Source of the DNA: Pseudomonadota bacterium
Lineage (GTDB): Bacteria > Pseudomonadota > Alphaproteobacteria > Rhizobiales > Rhizobiaceae
NCBI GenBank assembly: GCA_023387715.1
Contig: JAEWHQ010000291.1
Location: 1-6,334, forward strand
DNA length: 6,334 nt
Reading direction: 5' to 3'
The translations under genes and the position numbers were made by a program. Under the pieces are notes generated by a model. The model did no database searches. It saw nothing but the letters and a program-made list of their open reading frames with translations, and was not told where the DNA came from. This document shows positions 1 through 5,844 of the stretch, one piece after another; the stretch's first letter is position 1, and each line of letters starts with the position of its first letter.

Positions 1-886
1 CAACTTCCTTACCCATCATGCGGGCAAATTCATTGGCAAGCCAGCGAACGGAAATTGTTTCAGGGCCGGTCACATTAATCGGGGGTGTTGGCACTGTGGC
101 CTGAAGCAGGCAACGCAAGGCAATCGCATTGGCATCGCCCTGCCAGATGACATTCGCATGTCCCATCGTGACATCTACCGGCAAACCATCGCGGACTTTA
201 ACGGCGACGTCATGCAGAACACCATAGCGCAGATCAATTGCATAATTCAGGCGGTAAAGAATGCCCGGCGTTTGATGGGTCTGCGAGAAATGTTCCAGCA
301 AACGCTCGCGGCCGATGCAGGATTGTGCATATTCGCCCGGAGGGTTCAGCGGCGAATTTTCATTGCTGCCCATGCTGTCGGTGGCAACAAATTCATAAAC
401 GCAACCGGTGGAAAAAGCGACGATGCGTGACTGATGGAAAACCTCTGCAACCAGTGCCGGCATCAGCGTGTTTGTTGCCCAAGTGGCGGCCTGATCACCG
501 CTGGAGCCAAATTTGCGCCCTGCCATGAAGATGATGTTTTTGATTTTCGGCAGCTTTGCCAAAGCATCACGATCCAGCATGTCGCAGGCAATTGTTTCAA
601 TGCCGTGCATTTCCAGCTGTTCGCGCGCCGCAGGGTCGCTATAACGCGCAACTGCAACGATGCGCTTTTCCGGTGCCGCATTTTTGGCAAGGCGTGCAAG
701 CGATGGTCCCATTTTGCCGGATGCGCCGAGGATCATGATATCGCCGTCCAGTTTGCGCATATCATCAATCAGAGCTTGTGTCGGCAGTGACAAGAATGTT
801 TCGAGTTCATCGGTGGAAGCAAAACCAGCAGGGTGGTTGCTTTGATCCAGCATTTTAATGTCGTTTGGTGATGAAGTCATTGTCAT
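1..886 (-). CDS. NAD(P)-binding extended-SDR / epimerase-dehydratase-like protein, 3' end cut by window edge
   Basis: About 295 N-terminal residues are visible; the C-terminus lies beyond position 1. After an N-terminal extension of roughly 48 residues there is a Rossmann start with the motif GASGKMG at residues 54-60, which fits the extended-SDR GxxGxxG dinucleotide-binding pattern. A segment FSTGCVY (158-164) sits where epimerases carry the catalytic Ser/Thr (Thr160 here). [13 protein letters not shown] (178-190) sits at the active-site Tyr (Tyr186). The expected Lys four residues later is Cys190, so the canonical YxxxK is YxxxC; the catalytic chemistry may be altered or lost. The start was chosen because its ATG overlaps the permease stop as ATGA (883-886), which indicates translational coupling; an ATG two codons later (880) is also possible. 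It is co-transcribed with the permease and probably acts in the cytoplasm on the imported compound or a derivative. The family call is firm, but the substrate and reaction are unknown. Confidence 0.82.
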   Translation of the reverse strand, partial: MTMTSSPNDIKMLDQSNHPAGFASTDELETFLSLPTQALIDDMRKLDGDIMILGASGKMGPSLARLAKNAAPEKRIVAVARYSDPAAREQLEMHGIETIACDMLDRDALAKLPKIKNIIFMAGRKFGSSGDQAATWATNTLMPALVAEVFHQSRIVAFSTGCVYEFVATDSMGSNENSPLNPPGEYAQSCIGRERLLEHFSQTHQTPGILYRLNYAIDLRYGVLHDVAVKVRDGLPVDVTMGHANVIWQGDANAIALRCLLQATVPTPPINVTGPETISVRWLANEFARMMGKEV

Positions 887-1695
887 GATTTTCTCGCATC
901 TTGTGGGACGATCATATGCTCAAGCAGCAGCACTGCGAGATAAAGCAGCATGCCAATAAGCGTGATAAGGGTGACGGCCATAAACATTGCCGGTGTATCG
1001 AGAGAGGCTTGCACCTGGATCATCAGGTAAGCCAGACCGCGGTCGGAAGCGATAAATTCGCCCACCACTGCACCGGCAACCGCCAGAATGGTTGCAACCT
1101 TCATACCGGAGAAAATGAAAGGCATGGCACCAGGTAATTGGATATAGATAAATTGCTGCCATTTGGTGCCGCGTAGCGAGTTCACCAAATCAAGAAGGTC
1201 AGGCTCAATTTCACGCAACCCCCTGATTGTAGTCAGTAAAATAGGGAAATAGCAGAGTGAGAAAGTAATAAGGATATTGGTGCTGATACCGTAGCTGAAC
1301 CAGACGATCACCAAAGGGCCAAGGGCCACTTTCGGGATCATATTGAGGGTGATCAGCAACGGAAAAGCAAGCGTTGTCAGCCATTTTGACCATGAAAACA
1401 GCAAGGCTGTTGCAATGCCCAATATGATGGCAAGCAGATAGCCGCCCAAAATTTCACTTGCCGTAACCCAGCTATTGTTGAACCAGTCATATTTGGCCGC
1501 TGTAATTGTCGCAATGACATCACTTGGTGCAGGCAAAATATAGCGCGGCACTTCAAACCAACGAACACCGAATTCCCAAAACAGCAATGCTGCCACATGC
1601 ACGGCAATGGCAATAGCGCGATTTTTATTGGTCTCGCGGCGTTGCAGCCGCATCAGTTCTTGTCGTTCACTGCCGGAATCAATTGCTTCGGCCAT
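883..1695 (-). CDS. ABC importer permease (SsuC/ThiX/TauC-type, BPD_transp_1 family)
   Basis: This is an integral inner-membrane permease of 270 residues, the usual length for permeases that pair with NMT1/SsuA-type binding proteins. Hydrophobic segments are visible near residues 27-47, 75-100, 108-135, 145-165, 200-220 and 240-262. The cytoplasmic EAA-like loop that contacts the ATPase reads as [30 protein letters not shown], with the diagnostic G and LP spacing. The ATG is preceded by GGGGGAG (about 7 bases spacing), and an operator/promoter lies just upstream. The binding protein is encoded across the regulator gene on the other strand, and the SDR gene follows with a 4-base overlap. No cognate ATPase is seen in this window. 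Candidate substrates for this permease class include sulfonates, taurine, pyrimidines and thiamine precursors, but the sequence does not decide between them. Confidence 0.9.
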   Translation of the reverse strand: MAEAIDSGSERQELMRLQRRETNKNRAIAIAVHVAALLFWEFGVRWFEVPRYILPAPSDVIATITAAKYDWFNNSWVTASEILGGYLLAIILGIATALLFSWSKWLTTLAFPLLITLNMIPKVALGPLVIVWFSYGISTNILITFSLCYFPILLTTIRGLREIEPDLLDLVNSLRGTKWQQFIYIQLPGAMPFIFSGMKVATILAVAGAVVGEFIASDRGLAYLMIQVQASLDTPAMFMAVTLITLIGMLLYLAVLLLEHMIVPQDARKS

Positions 1696-1724
1696 TTGTT
1701 ACTCCCCCTGAGTTCCCGATTTAA

Positions 1725-1753
1725 AGTAAACCGCGCTTTCAGGGGAATGTCAA
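1725..1753 (-). promoter_or_regulatory. Candidate sigma-70 promoter of the permease-SDR operon
   Basis: On the minus strand a perfect -35 hexamer TTGACA (1753 to 1748) is followed after exactly 17 bases by TTTACT (1730 to 1725), a 4-of-6 match to TATAAT. Initiation would fall near 1718, giving a leader of roughly 20-25 bases that contains the permease ribosome binding site GGGGGAG. The -35 box shares four bases with the end of the palindrome at 1750-1769, so a bound repressor would block polymerase. The assignment is inferred from consensus and position only. Confidence 0.6.
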
Positions 1754-1769
1754 CCAACCAGTTGGTTGA
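1750..1769. promoter_or_regulatory. Probable TetR-family operator, site A
   Basis: TCAACCAACCAGTTGGTTGA is a palindrome with perfect 9-base arms around a 2-base centre (CA). It lies between the stop of the TetR gene and the start of the permease gene, and overlaps the TTGACA -35 element. The same framework recurs at 2451-2470, upstream of the TetR and binding-protein genes; the first ten bases are identical. TetR-family dimers typically bind palindromes of this size. Assignment to the adjacent regulator is an inference, but two copies restricted to the two intergenic regions that flank its gene make it strong. Confidence 0.75.
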
Positions 1770-1789
1770 TTGTTTTCTACCGTGTATTT

Positions 1790-2434
1790 TTAAGGCCGCA
1801 AAGCGCTCAATATTAGATCAATGACATGCTGGCGTCTGGCATCAATGCTGTCTTTGCTTGTCATATCACGCTTGAAAATCACTGAGAGTGTTTTGTGATT
1901 GGAGAAGTAAAAGAAGGAGAGACCGGCAATGGAAAGATAGAGATTAATCGGCTCGAATTTATTGTTAAATAATCCGGCCTTGATGCCTCTGGCCAGTGTT
2001 TCATCAATCATTTTGACGAGCGGTGAATGCATTTCGGCAATATTGTCGGACGCTTTGAGATGGCATGCATCCATGCGGTTTTCATCATTCAACAATGCGA
2101 TGAATTCGGGATGTTCGGCCAGATAATCAAACGAAAAAGAGACAAGACGCGCCATGGCGTCTTCAGGAGCCAGATCTTCCAGATGCAGCTGCATCTCGCT
2201 TTCGCGAATTTCGCGATAAACTTCTTCCAAAGTCAGTTTGTAAAGCTCGGCTTTGCTGCCGAAGTAATGATAAACAAGCTGTTTATTGCAACCTGCCATT
2301 TGGGCAATACGGTCAACACGGCCTCCCTCAAAGCCATATTGGGTAAATTCACTCATGGCCGCCTGCAGCAATGCTTTCGATGTTGCAACAGGATCACGCT
2401 TCTGTATGGCTTGTTGTTTTTTTGGCGTTGTCAA
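1790..2434 (-). CDS. TetR/AcrR-family transcriptional regulator, TTG start
   Basis: A 214-residue protein of typical family length. The N-terminal DNA-binding domain spans about residues 15-66, with the helix-turn-helix in RVDRIAQMAGCNKQLVYHYFGSKAEL (39-64), a textbook TetR signature including the YxYF-like end. The C-terminal half (about 70-210) is the helical ligand-binding and dimerisation domain; it includes HPEFIALLNDENR (108-120), seen in RutR/YcdC-like and related C-terminal subfamilies. The start is TTG: an in-frame TAA lies five codons upstream (2447-2449), and the first in-frame ATG falls inside the HTH. A good Shine-Dalgarno AAGGGA lies 7 bases before the TTG. It probably represses the divergent binding-protein gene, the downstream permease operon and itself through the two palindromes. 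The inducer is unknown, though the imported substrate is the natural guess. Confidence 0.92.
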   Translation of the reverse strand: MTTPKKQQAIQKRDPVATSKALLQAAMSEFTQYGFEGGRVDRIAQMAGCNKQLVYHYFGSKAELYKLTLEEVYREIRESEMQLHLEDLAPEDAMARLVSFSFDYLAEHPEFIALLNDENRMDACHLKASDNIAEMHSPLVKMIDETLARGIKAGLFNNKFEPINLYLSIAGLSFFYFSNHKTLSVIFKRDMTSKDSIDARRQHVIDLILSALRP

Positions 2435-2441
2435 AAATATA

Positions 2442-2447
2442 TCCCTT
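2442..2447 (-). promoter_or_regulatory. Ribosome binding site that fixes the TTG start of the TetR gene
   Basis: On the minus strand AAGGGA is followed by 7 bases and then TTG at 2434. The in-frame TAA at 2447-2449 rules out any upstream start, so this site supports the unusual TTG initiation codon. Confidence 0.65.
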
Positions 2448-2450
2448 TAA

Positions 2451-2470
2451 TCAACCAACCGGTTGTTTGG
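2451..2470. promoter_or_regulatory. Probable TetR-family operator, site B, in the divergent intergenic region
   Basis: TCAACCAACCGGTTGTTTGG matches site A over its whole left half. Its right half differs from the perfect complement at two positions (GTTGTTTGG instead of GTTGGTTGA), and the core AACCGGTT is symmetric. It sits 16 bases upstream of the TTG start of the regulator and about 150 bases upstream of the binding-protein start, so it can serve autoregulation and control of the divergent gene. The weaker right half suggests lower affinity than site A. Operator function is inferred from sequence and context. Confidence 0.72.
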
Positions 2471-2502
2471 TTATTGCGTTCTTCTAGCATCTGTGCAAAT
2501 AT
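2463..2502 (+). promoter_or_regulatory. Candidate promoter(s) of the substrate-binding-protein gene
   Basis: Two weak sigma-70-like arrangements face the binding-protein gene. One is TTGTTT (2463-2468) with TAGCAT (2485-2490) at 16 bases spacing. The other is TTGCGT (2474-2479) with AAATAT (2497-2502) at 17 bases. The first would be covered directly by site B. Either gives a leader of more than 100 bases. Neither is close to consensus, so this is only a location hint. Confidence 0.28.
2470..2498 (-). promoter_or_regulatory. Candidate promoter of the TetR gene
   Basis: On the minus strand TTGCAC (2498 to 2493) and AATAAC (2475 to 2470) are 17 bases apart. Transcription would start inside site B, which fits autorepression. 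The -10 match is poor and the call is tentative. Confidence 0.25.
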
Positions 2503-2610
2503 TTTACCAGATATGAACGCCGCAGATCACTCTTCGTCAAGAAGGCTCTTCATCTCTGACAAGCGTTTTTAAATTTAGCAAATTCTTGAACAAATATAAC
2601 GGACCATGTT

Positions 2611-2616
2611 GGGAGG
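2611..2616 (+). promoter_or_regulatory. Ribosome binding site of the substrate-binding-protein gene
   Basis: GGGAGG is followed by 7 bases and then ATG at 2624. It selects this start over the in-frame ATG at 2606, which has no purine-rich sequence before it and would put six extra residues ahead of the signal peptide. Confidence 0.8.
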
Positions 2617-2623
2617 CATATCC

Positions 2624-3619
2624 ATGAATACGTTCAGTAAGCTTATTGCAGGTTTTTTAGCTTCATGTGCGATGCTTCCCGCAGTCGCTTCGGCTGAAAA
2701 TATCAATATTGTTTTAAACTGGGTTCCGACAGCGGATCACATGCCTTATTTTTATGCCAAGCAGATGGGCTTGTATGAAAAAGAAGGCCTGACAGTTAAT
2801 ATTGAAAGCGGCCGCGGATCAGGCGCTGCCGCACAAAAAGTTGGCGCCGGTTTTTCCCAGTTTGGCATTGCTGATATGGCGACCGTGCTGCTTGCCAAAG
2901 GGCAGGGCGCCGACAGCGTTGCTTTGATGACGGTTTACACCAATTCGCCGCAAGGTTTTTATTGGCTGAAAAGCAAAGGCATCAAAGGGCCTGAAGATTT
3001 TCCGGGGCATTCGATCGGTAATCCACCGGCAGATGCATCGCGCGTGATGTGGCCGATGTTTGCAGAAGCTGTAAAGATTGATCCGGCAGCGGTGAAATTC
3101 GTCAATATTTCTCCGCAGGCTAAGGTCGCGTCACTTAAAAGCGGTGCCATTGATATCACCAGTGATTTTTATAACGAACATGACATGAAAGTGCGCGAGT
3201 TCGGTGATGATCTGGGCTTTCTGGCATGGCGGGATATTGGCATTAATCCTTATGGCAATTCCATTATTGTCAATGCGGACTACCTGAATAAAAACCCTGA
3301 AACTGTGCGTAAATTTATGCAGGTTACGCAAAAAGCTTTTGAGGCTTGCGTGAAGGATAAAGATCCTTGCATTGAGGCATTGCTCAGTCAGGTTTCTGGT
3401 TTGGATAAAAGCAATCAGGAAGATCAGTGGAACCGTATTCAGGAGTTGATGCGGGATAAAACCACCATGGAAGTCGGGCTTGGCGCTTTTGATGACGAGC
3501 GTATGAAGCAGGACTATGAAATGGTTGAGAAATATTTCGATCTGGAAAAGCCGTTTGATATCAACACAGCTTACAGCAATGAATACCTCGATCTGTCGAT
3601 CAAAATGCCGAAAGAATAA
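2624..3619 (+). CDS. Periplasmic substrate-binding protein of an ABC importer, NMT1/THI5-like (SsuA/ThiY-type)
   Basis: A 331-residue exported protein that captures a small solute in the periplasm and delivers it to a permease. It begins with a signal peptide: a Lys at residue 6, a hydrophobic run over about 7-20, and a likely signal peptidase I site after AVASA at residue 24. LASC at 12-15 also resembles a lipobox. The mature start NINIVLNWVPTADHMPYFYAKQMGLYEKEGL (27-56) is the characteristic opening of NMT1-type proteins. QKVGAGFSQFGIADMATVLLA (71-91) and SPQAKVASLKSGAIDI (163-178) are further family landmarks. Cys242 and Cys249 could form a disulfide. It is alone on the plus strand, divergent from the TetR gene, and most likely partners the permease at 883-1695. 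The ligand cannot be read from the sequence: pyrimidine, thiamine precursor, sulfonate or another small organic compound are all possible. Confidence 0.9.
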   Translation: MNTFSKLIAGFLASCAMLPAVASAENINIVLNWVPTADHMPYFYAKQMGLYEKEGLTVNIESGRGSGAAAQKVGAGFSQFGIADMATVLLAKGQGADSVALMTVYTNSPQGFYWLKSKGIKGPEDFPGHSIGNPPADASRVMWPMFAEAVKIDPAAVKFVNISPQAKVASLKSGAIDITSDFYNEHDMKVREFGDDLGFLAWRDIGINPYGNSIIVNADYLNKNPETVRKFMQVTQKAFEACVKDKDPCIEALLSQVSGLDKSNQEDQWNRIQELMRDKTTMEVGLGAFDDERMKQDYEMVEKYFDLEKPFDINTAYSNEYLDLSIKMPKE

Positions 3620-3645
3620 AAAACGGACTCATAACGCTCGTTTTT
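3619..3645 (+). terminator. Weak hairpin with T-run immediately after the binding-protein stop
   Basis: AAAAACG (3619-3625) can pair with CGTTTTT (3639-3645) across a 13-base loop. The stem is mostly A-T with only two G-C pairs, so it would be a poor terminator on its own. It may be incidental; the stronger hairpin just downstream is the better candidate. Confidence 0.3.
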
Positions 3646-3668
3646 ATGGTTGATGATTTTATTAAGCT

Positions 3669-3710
3669 TATGCCTCGGAATGGTTATCCTTTCCGAGGCA
3701 TATTTATTTT
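3669..3710. terminator. Intrinsic terminator between convergent transcription units
   Basis: TATGCCTCGGAA (3669-3680) and TTCCGAGGCATA (3691-3702) form a perfect 12-bp stem with a 10-base loop, followed by the T-rich tract TTTATTTT on the plus strand. It lies 50 bases after the binding-protein stop and 19 bases beyond the GAF-gene stop on the other strand. It could serve both directions, although the minus-strand side has a poorer T-run. Confidence 0.78.
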
Positions 3711-3720
3711 AAATAGAGAA

Positions 3721-4230
3721 TTATTCCTGCTGGCTTTTGATGTAGCGGCTGGCAAGCCATGCAGCTTTGGCCGGCAGGGACAATAAGCTCGTTGCCAATT
3801 CAACACGTTCTTCAGTGTGGTGGTTTTCACCGTTCAGAATGTTGACAGTGCCTACAAGTGTATCATTCAAAACAATCGGCAGATTGATCACCGACGCACA
3901 GCCAAGCTGACCGATCAGCACGGCATCAGGGAAAACTTTGTCGATATCGACAAGGTTGTTGGCGACAAAGGCGCGGCGCTCTTTATGCACCACGTCAAAC
4001 CACTCATTATAGCGAATTGGCTTGCTGCCGGAGACCGGATATTCTTCCGGATGCGAGGTGAAAATACGCCCCGAACGCTCGGTTTTCATATTGGCTTCCA
4101 TCAGCGTGAACAATTTTGCGCCGATCATCGCATCGGTCAAACGCCAAAGTGCGGCAAATGGCTCATCCGGCTGCGTTGCTTTTGCCAGTGCAGCATCAAA
4201 AGCGGCTAGTTCTGCTTGAAAACGGGTCAT
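3721..4230 (-). CDS. Small stand-alone GAF-domain protein
   Basis: A 169-residue soluble protein that is essentially one GAF domain. A helical N-terminus (about 1-45, TRFQAELAAFDAALAKATQPDEPFAALWRLTDAMIG) leads into strands ending in LIGQLGCASVINLPIVLNDTLVGTVNIL (105-132), the recognisable GAF core, and then a C-terminal helix. GAF domains bind small ligands or act as sensors. The protein has only one Cys (Cys111), so it does not look like the GAF-type free methionine-R-sulfoxide reductase, which uses several cysteines. The start at 4230 was chosen for the Shine-Dalgarno GGGAAGAG, 6 bases upstream, and for the 13-base gap after the preceding stop. An in-frame ATG at 4269 also has an AGGA but would overlap the ATPase gene by 26 bases. 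As the last gene of a peptide-type importer operon it may sense or bind the transported compound; this is inference. Confidence 0.82.
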   Translation of the reverse strand: MTRFQAELAAFDAALAKATQPDEPFAALWRLTDAMIGAKLFTLMEANMKTERSGRIFTSHPEEYPVSGSKPIRYNEWFDVVHKERRAFVANNLVDIDKVFPDAVLIGQLGCASVINLPIVLNDTLVGTVNILNGENHHTEERVELATSLLSLPAKAAWLASRYIKSQQE

Positions 4231-4243
4231 GTCTTTCTCTTCC

Positions 4244-4987
4244 CTATTGGTTGCCGCCACTGGCGACATATAATTCCTGCGCGTAATCGCTGCTGAAACG
4301 ACCTTGTTTCAGTTGAGCGACATCGGCAATTTCGAGCACACGACCGTGGCGCATAACCGCCATCCGGTCACATAAAAATGAAACAACCGGCAAATTGTGG
4401 GTGACCATCAAATAAGTGAGGTTCCGCTCTTTGCGTAAGCGTTTCAAAAGGTTCAGAATTTCCGCCTGCACCGACACGTCCAAAGCTGAGGTCGGTTCAT
4501 CCAGCAGCAGCACTTTAGGCTCCAGCATCAGGGCGCGCGCAATCGCTACGCGCTGGCGCTGTCCGCCGGATAATTGGTGCGGATAGCGAAAGCGGAAGCG
4601 CTGATCGAGCCCCACCGCATTGAGCATATCTTTAACCTTCTGGTCGCGCCCGCTCATGCCATGAATGGACATGCCTTCGGCCAGACAATCATCAATGGTT
4701 TTGCGCGGATGCAGTGACGCATAAGGGTCCTGAAACACCATCTGGCATTGCAATGCCGCCTGTTTGTCAGCGCCATGCAGTCGTGATTTGCCGAGAATGG
4801 AAATTTCGCCGCTCCAATCCGGTGCCAGTCCCATGATTGCTTTCAGAATGGTCGATTTGCCTGAGCCGCTTTCACCCACAAGGGCAAAGCTTTCGCCTTG
4901 GGCAACCGACACATTCACATCATGCACAACCTGCGTTCTGCCATAGGAAATGCAAAGGTCTTTTAGTTCAATTGCAGCGCCGCTCAT
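4244..4987 (-). CDS. ABC importer ATPase, second subunit (DppF/OppF/NikE-type)
   Basis: A 247-residue cytoplasmic nucleotide-binding subunit that powers a peptide/nickel-type importer together with the neighbouring ATPase. All core elements are intact: Walker A GESGSGKS (38-45), Q-loop [12 protein letters not shown] (84-95), signature LSGGQRQR (139-146), Walker B VLLLDEP (159-165) with Glu164, D-loop SALD (167-170), and switch His197 in VTHNL. The protein stops just after [13 protein letters not shown] (231-243), which occupies the place of the HPYTxxLL motif of the oligopeptide-type C-terminal domain. The remainder of that domain, normally about 60-80 residues, is missing; the length is closer to NikE. 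The gene overlaps the upstream ATPase gene by ATGA (4984-4987) and has AGGAG 7 bases before its ATG. The GAF gene follows. The substrate class is not decided by the sequence. Confidence 0.9.
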   Translation of the reverse strand: MSGAAIELKDLCISYGRTQVVHDVNVSVAQGESFALVGESGSGKSTILKAIMGLAPDWSGEISILGKSRLHGADKQAALQCQMVFQDPYASLHPRKTIDDCLAEGMSIHGMSGRDQKVKDMLNAVGLDQRFRFRYPHQLSGGQRQRVAIARALMLEPKVLLLDEPTSALDVSVQAEILNLLKRLRKERNLTYLMVTHNLPVVSFLCDRMAVMRHGRVLEIADVAQLKQGRFSSDYAQELYVASGGNQ

Positions 4988-5844
4988 GTTCGTGCTCCTG
5001 CACTCCAGAGGCTGCGGTCAAGCACAGGCAGCTCGTCGCGATCCTCATCAATTTTTGGCATGGCGGCCAGAAGACCCTGCGTATAAGGATGTTTGGCCTG
5101 ATGCAGATCTTTGGCCAGACATTCCTCAACAATTTCACCGCTATTCATCACGATGATCCTGTCACAATAGCGCGCTACCAGATTAAGGTCATGGCTGATC
5201 AGCAAAAGTCCCATGCCGTTGTCTGAAACAAGCGCATCCATAATATCAAGCACCTGCGCCTGAACGGAGACATCCAAAGCCGATGTCGGTTCATCAGCAA
5301 TCAGCAAATCCGGCTTGGGGATCAGCATCATGGCAATCATCACGCGCTGCCCCATGCCGCCGGACACTTCATGCGGATAAAGCTTGGCAACATGTGCCGG
5401 ATTGTTGATGCGCACCGCTTCCAGCATGGCAATCACACGGGCATTTAATTCTTTGCGCGAGATTTTTTCATGTGTTTGCAAGGCTTCGGCAATCTGATCA
5501 CCAATGGTCATCACAGGATTGAGCGAAAATTTCGGATCCTGCATCACCATAGAAATACGGCTGCCGCGTAAGGCCCGCATTTGCCGCTCGGAGGTGTTTA
5601 ATAAATCAATGCCATCAAAATTCATCTTGTCGGCGGTGATTTTGCCGGGTTTGCGGATGAGTTTGAGAATGGCACGGCCGGTCATGGATTTGCCGGAGCC
5701 GCTCTCACCCACAATACCGAGTTTCTCGCGTCCGAGCTGAAAGGAAATGCCTTTGACAACATTAACCGGCCCGCGATTGGTCGGAAAAGTGACAGTGAGG
5801 TTTTTGATTTCCAATAGAGCTTGGCTTGTGTCAGCAGCACTCAT
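4984..5844 (-). CDS. ABC importer ATPase, first subunit (DppD/OppD/NikD-type)
   Basis: A 286-residue ATPase, probably pairing with the product of the next gene as a heterodimer. Walker A GESGSGKS (46-53), Q-loop [12 protein letters not shown] (99-110), signature [13 protein letters not shown] (160-172, the D-subunit variant), Walker B LLIADEP (180-186) with Glu185, and switch His218 in ISHDL are all present. [12 protein letters not shown] (252-263) starts the oligopeptide/dipeptide C-terminal domain. The protein ends about 23 residues later and lacks the Cys-rich tail (PxGCxFxPRC type) that many DppD/OppD proteins carry. A strong GGGAGG lies 6 bases before the ATG, and the start overlaps the stop of the permease gene by ATGA (5841-5844). 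The gene order C-D-F matches Dpp/Opp/Nik-type operons. Confidence 0.9.
   Translation of the reverse strand: MSAADTSQALLEIKNLTVTFPTNRGPVNVVKGISFQLGREKLGIVGESGSGKSMTGRAILKLIRKPGKITADKMNFDGIDLLNTSERQMRALRGSRISMVMQDPKFSLNPVMTIGDQIAEALQTHEKISRKELNARVIAMLEAVRINNPAHVAKLYPHEVSGGMGQRVMIAMMLIPKPDLLIADEPTSALDVSVQAQVLDIMDALVSDNGMGLLLISHDLNLVARYCDRIIVMNSGEIVEECLAKDLHQAKHPYTQGLLAAMPKIDEDRDELPVLDRSLWSAGART

Noticed and set aside
434..790. 118-codon plus-strand open frame inside the left-edge gene
   Set aside because: It is antisense to the SDR coding frame, whose motifs read continuously on the minus strand; the plus-strand product has no family features.
1597..1824. 75-codon plus-strand open frame spanning the intergenic region with site A
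   Set aside because: It overlaps two genes and a promoter on the other strand, with no ribosome binding site or family signal.
2027..2572. 181-codon open frame on the plus strand antisense to the TetR gene and crossing site B
   Set aside because: It is a shadow of the TetR gene. It has no ribosome binding site or recognisable domain, and the minus-strand protein is an unmistakable TetR regulator.
2606..2623. Upstream ATG (2606) as the binding-protein start
   Set aside because: It lacks a Shine-Dalgarno sequence and would place extra residues before a normal signal peptide; the GGGAGG at 2611-2616 points to 2624.
2471..2623. Possible TPP riboswitch in the leader of the NMT1/THI5-like gene
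   Set aside because: The conserved CTGAGA and ACCTGATC elements are absent, and a TetR operator already explains the regulation.
4231..4269. Upstream ATG (4269) as the GAF gene start, adding 13 residues
   Set aside because: It would overlap the ATPase gene by 26 bases. The added residues ([13 protein letters not shown]) are not GAF-like, and the ATG at 4230 has a better-placed GGGAAGAG. It is not fully excluded because 4269 also has an AGGA.
4473..5296. Similar stretches around 4473-4503 and 5266-5296 as a direct repeat
   Set aside because: Both encode the conserved Walker B/D-loop segment [13 protein letters not shown] of paralogous ATPases; this is protein conservation, not a DNA repeat element.
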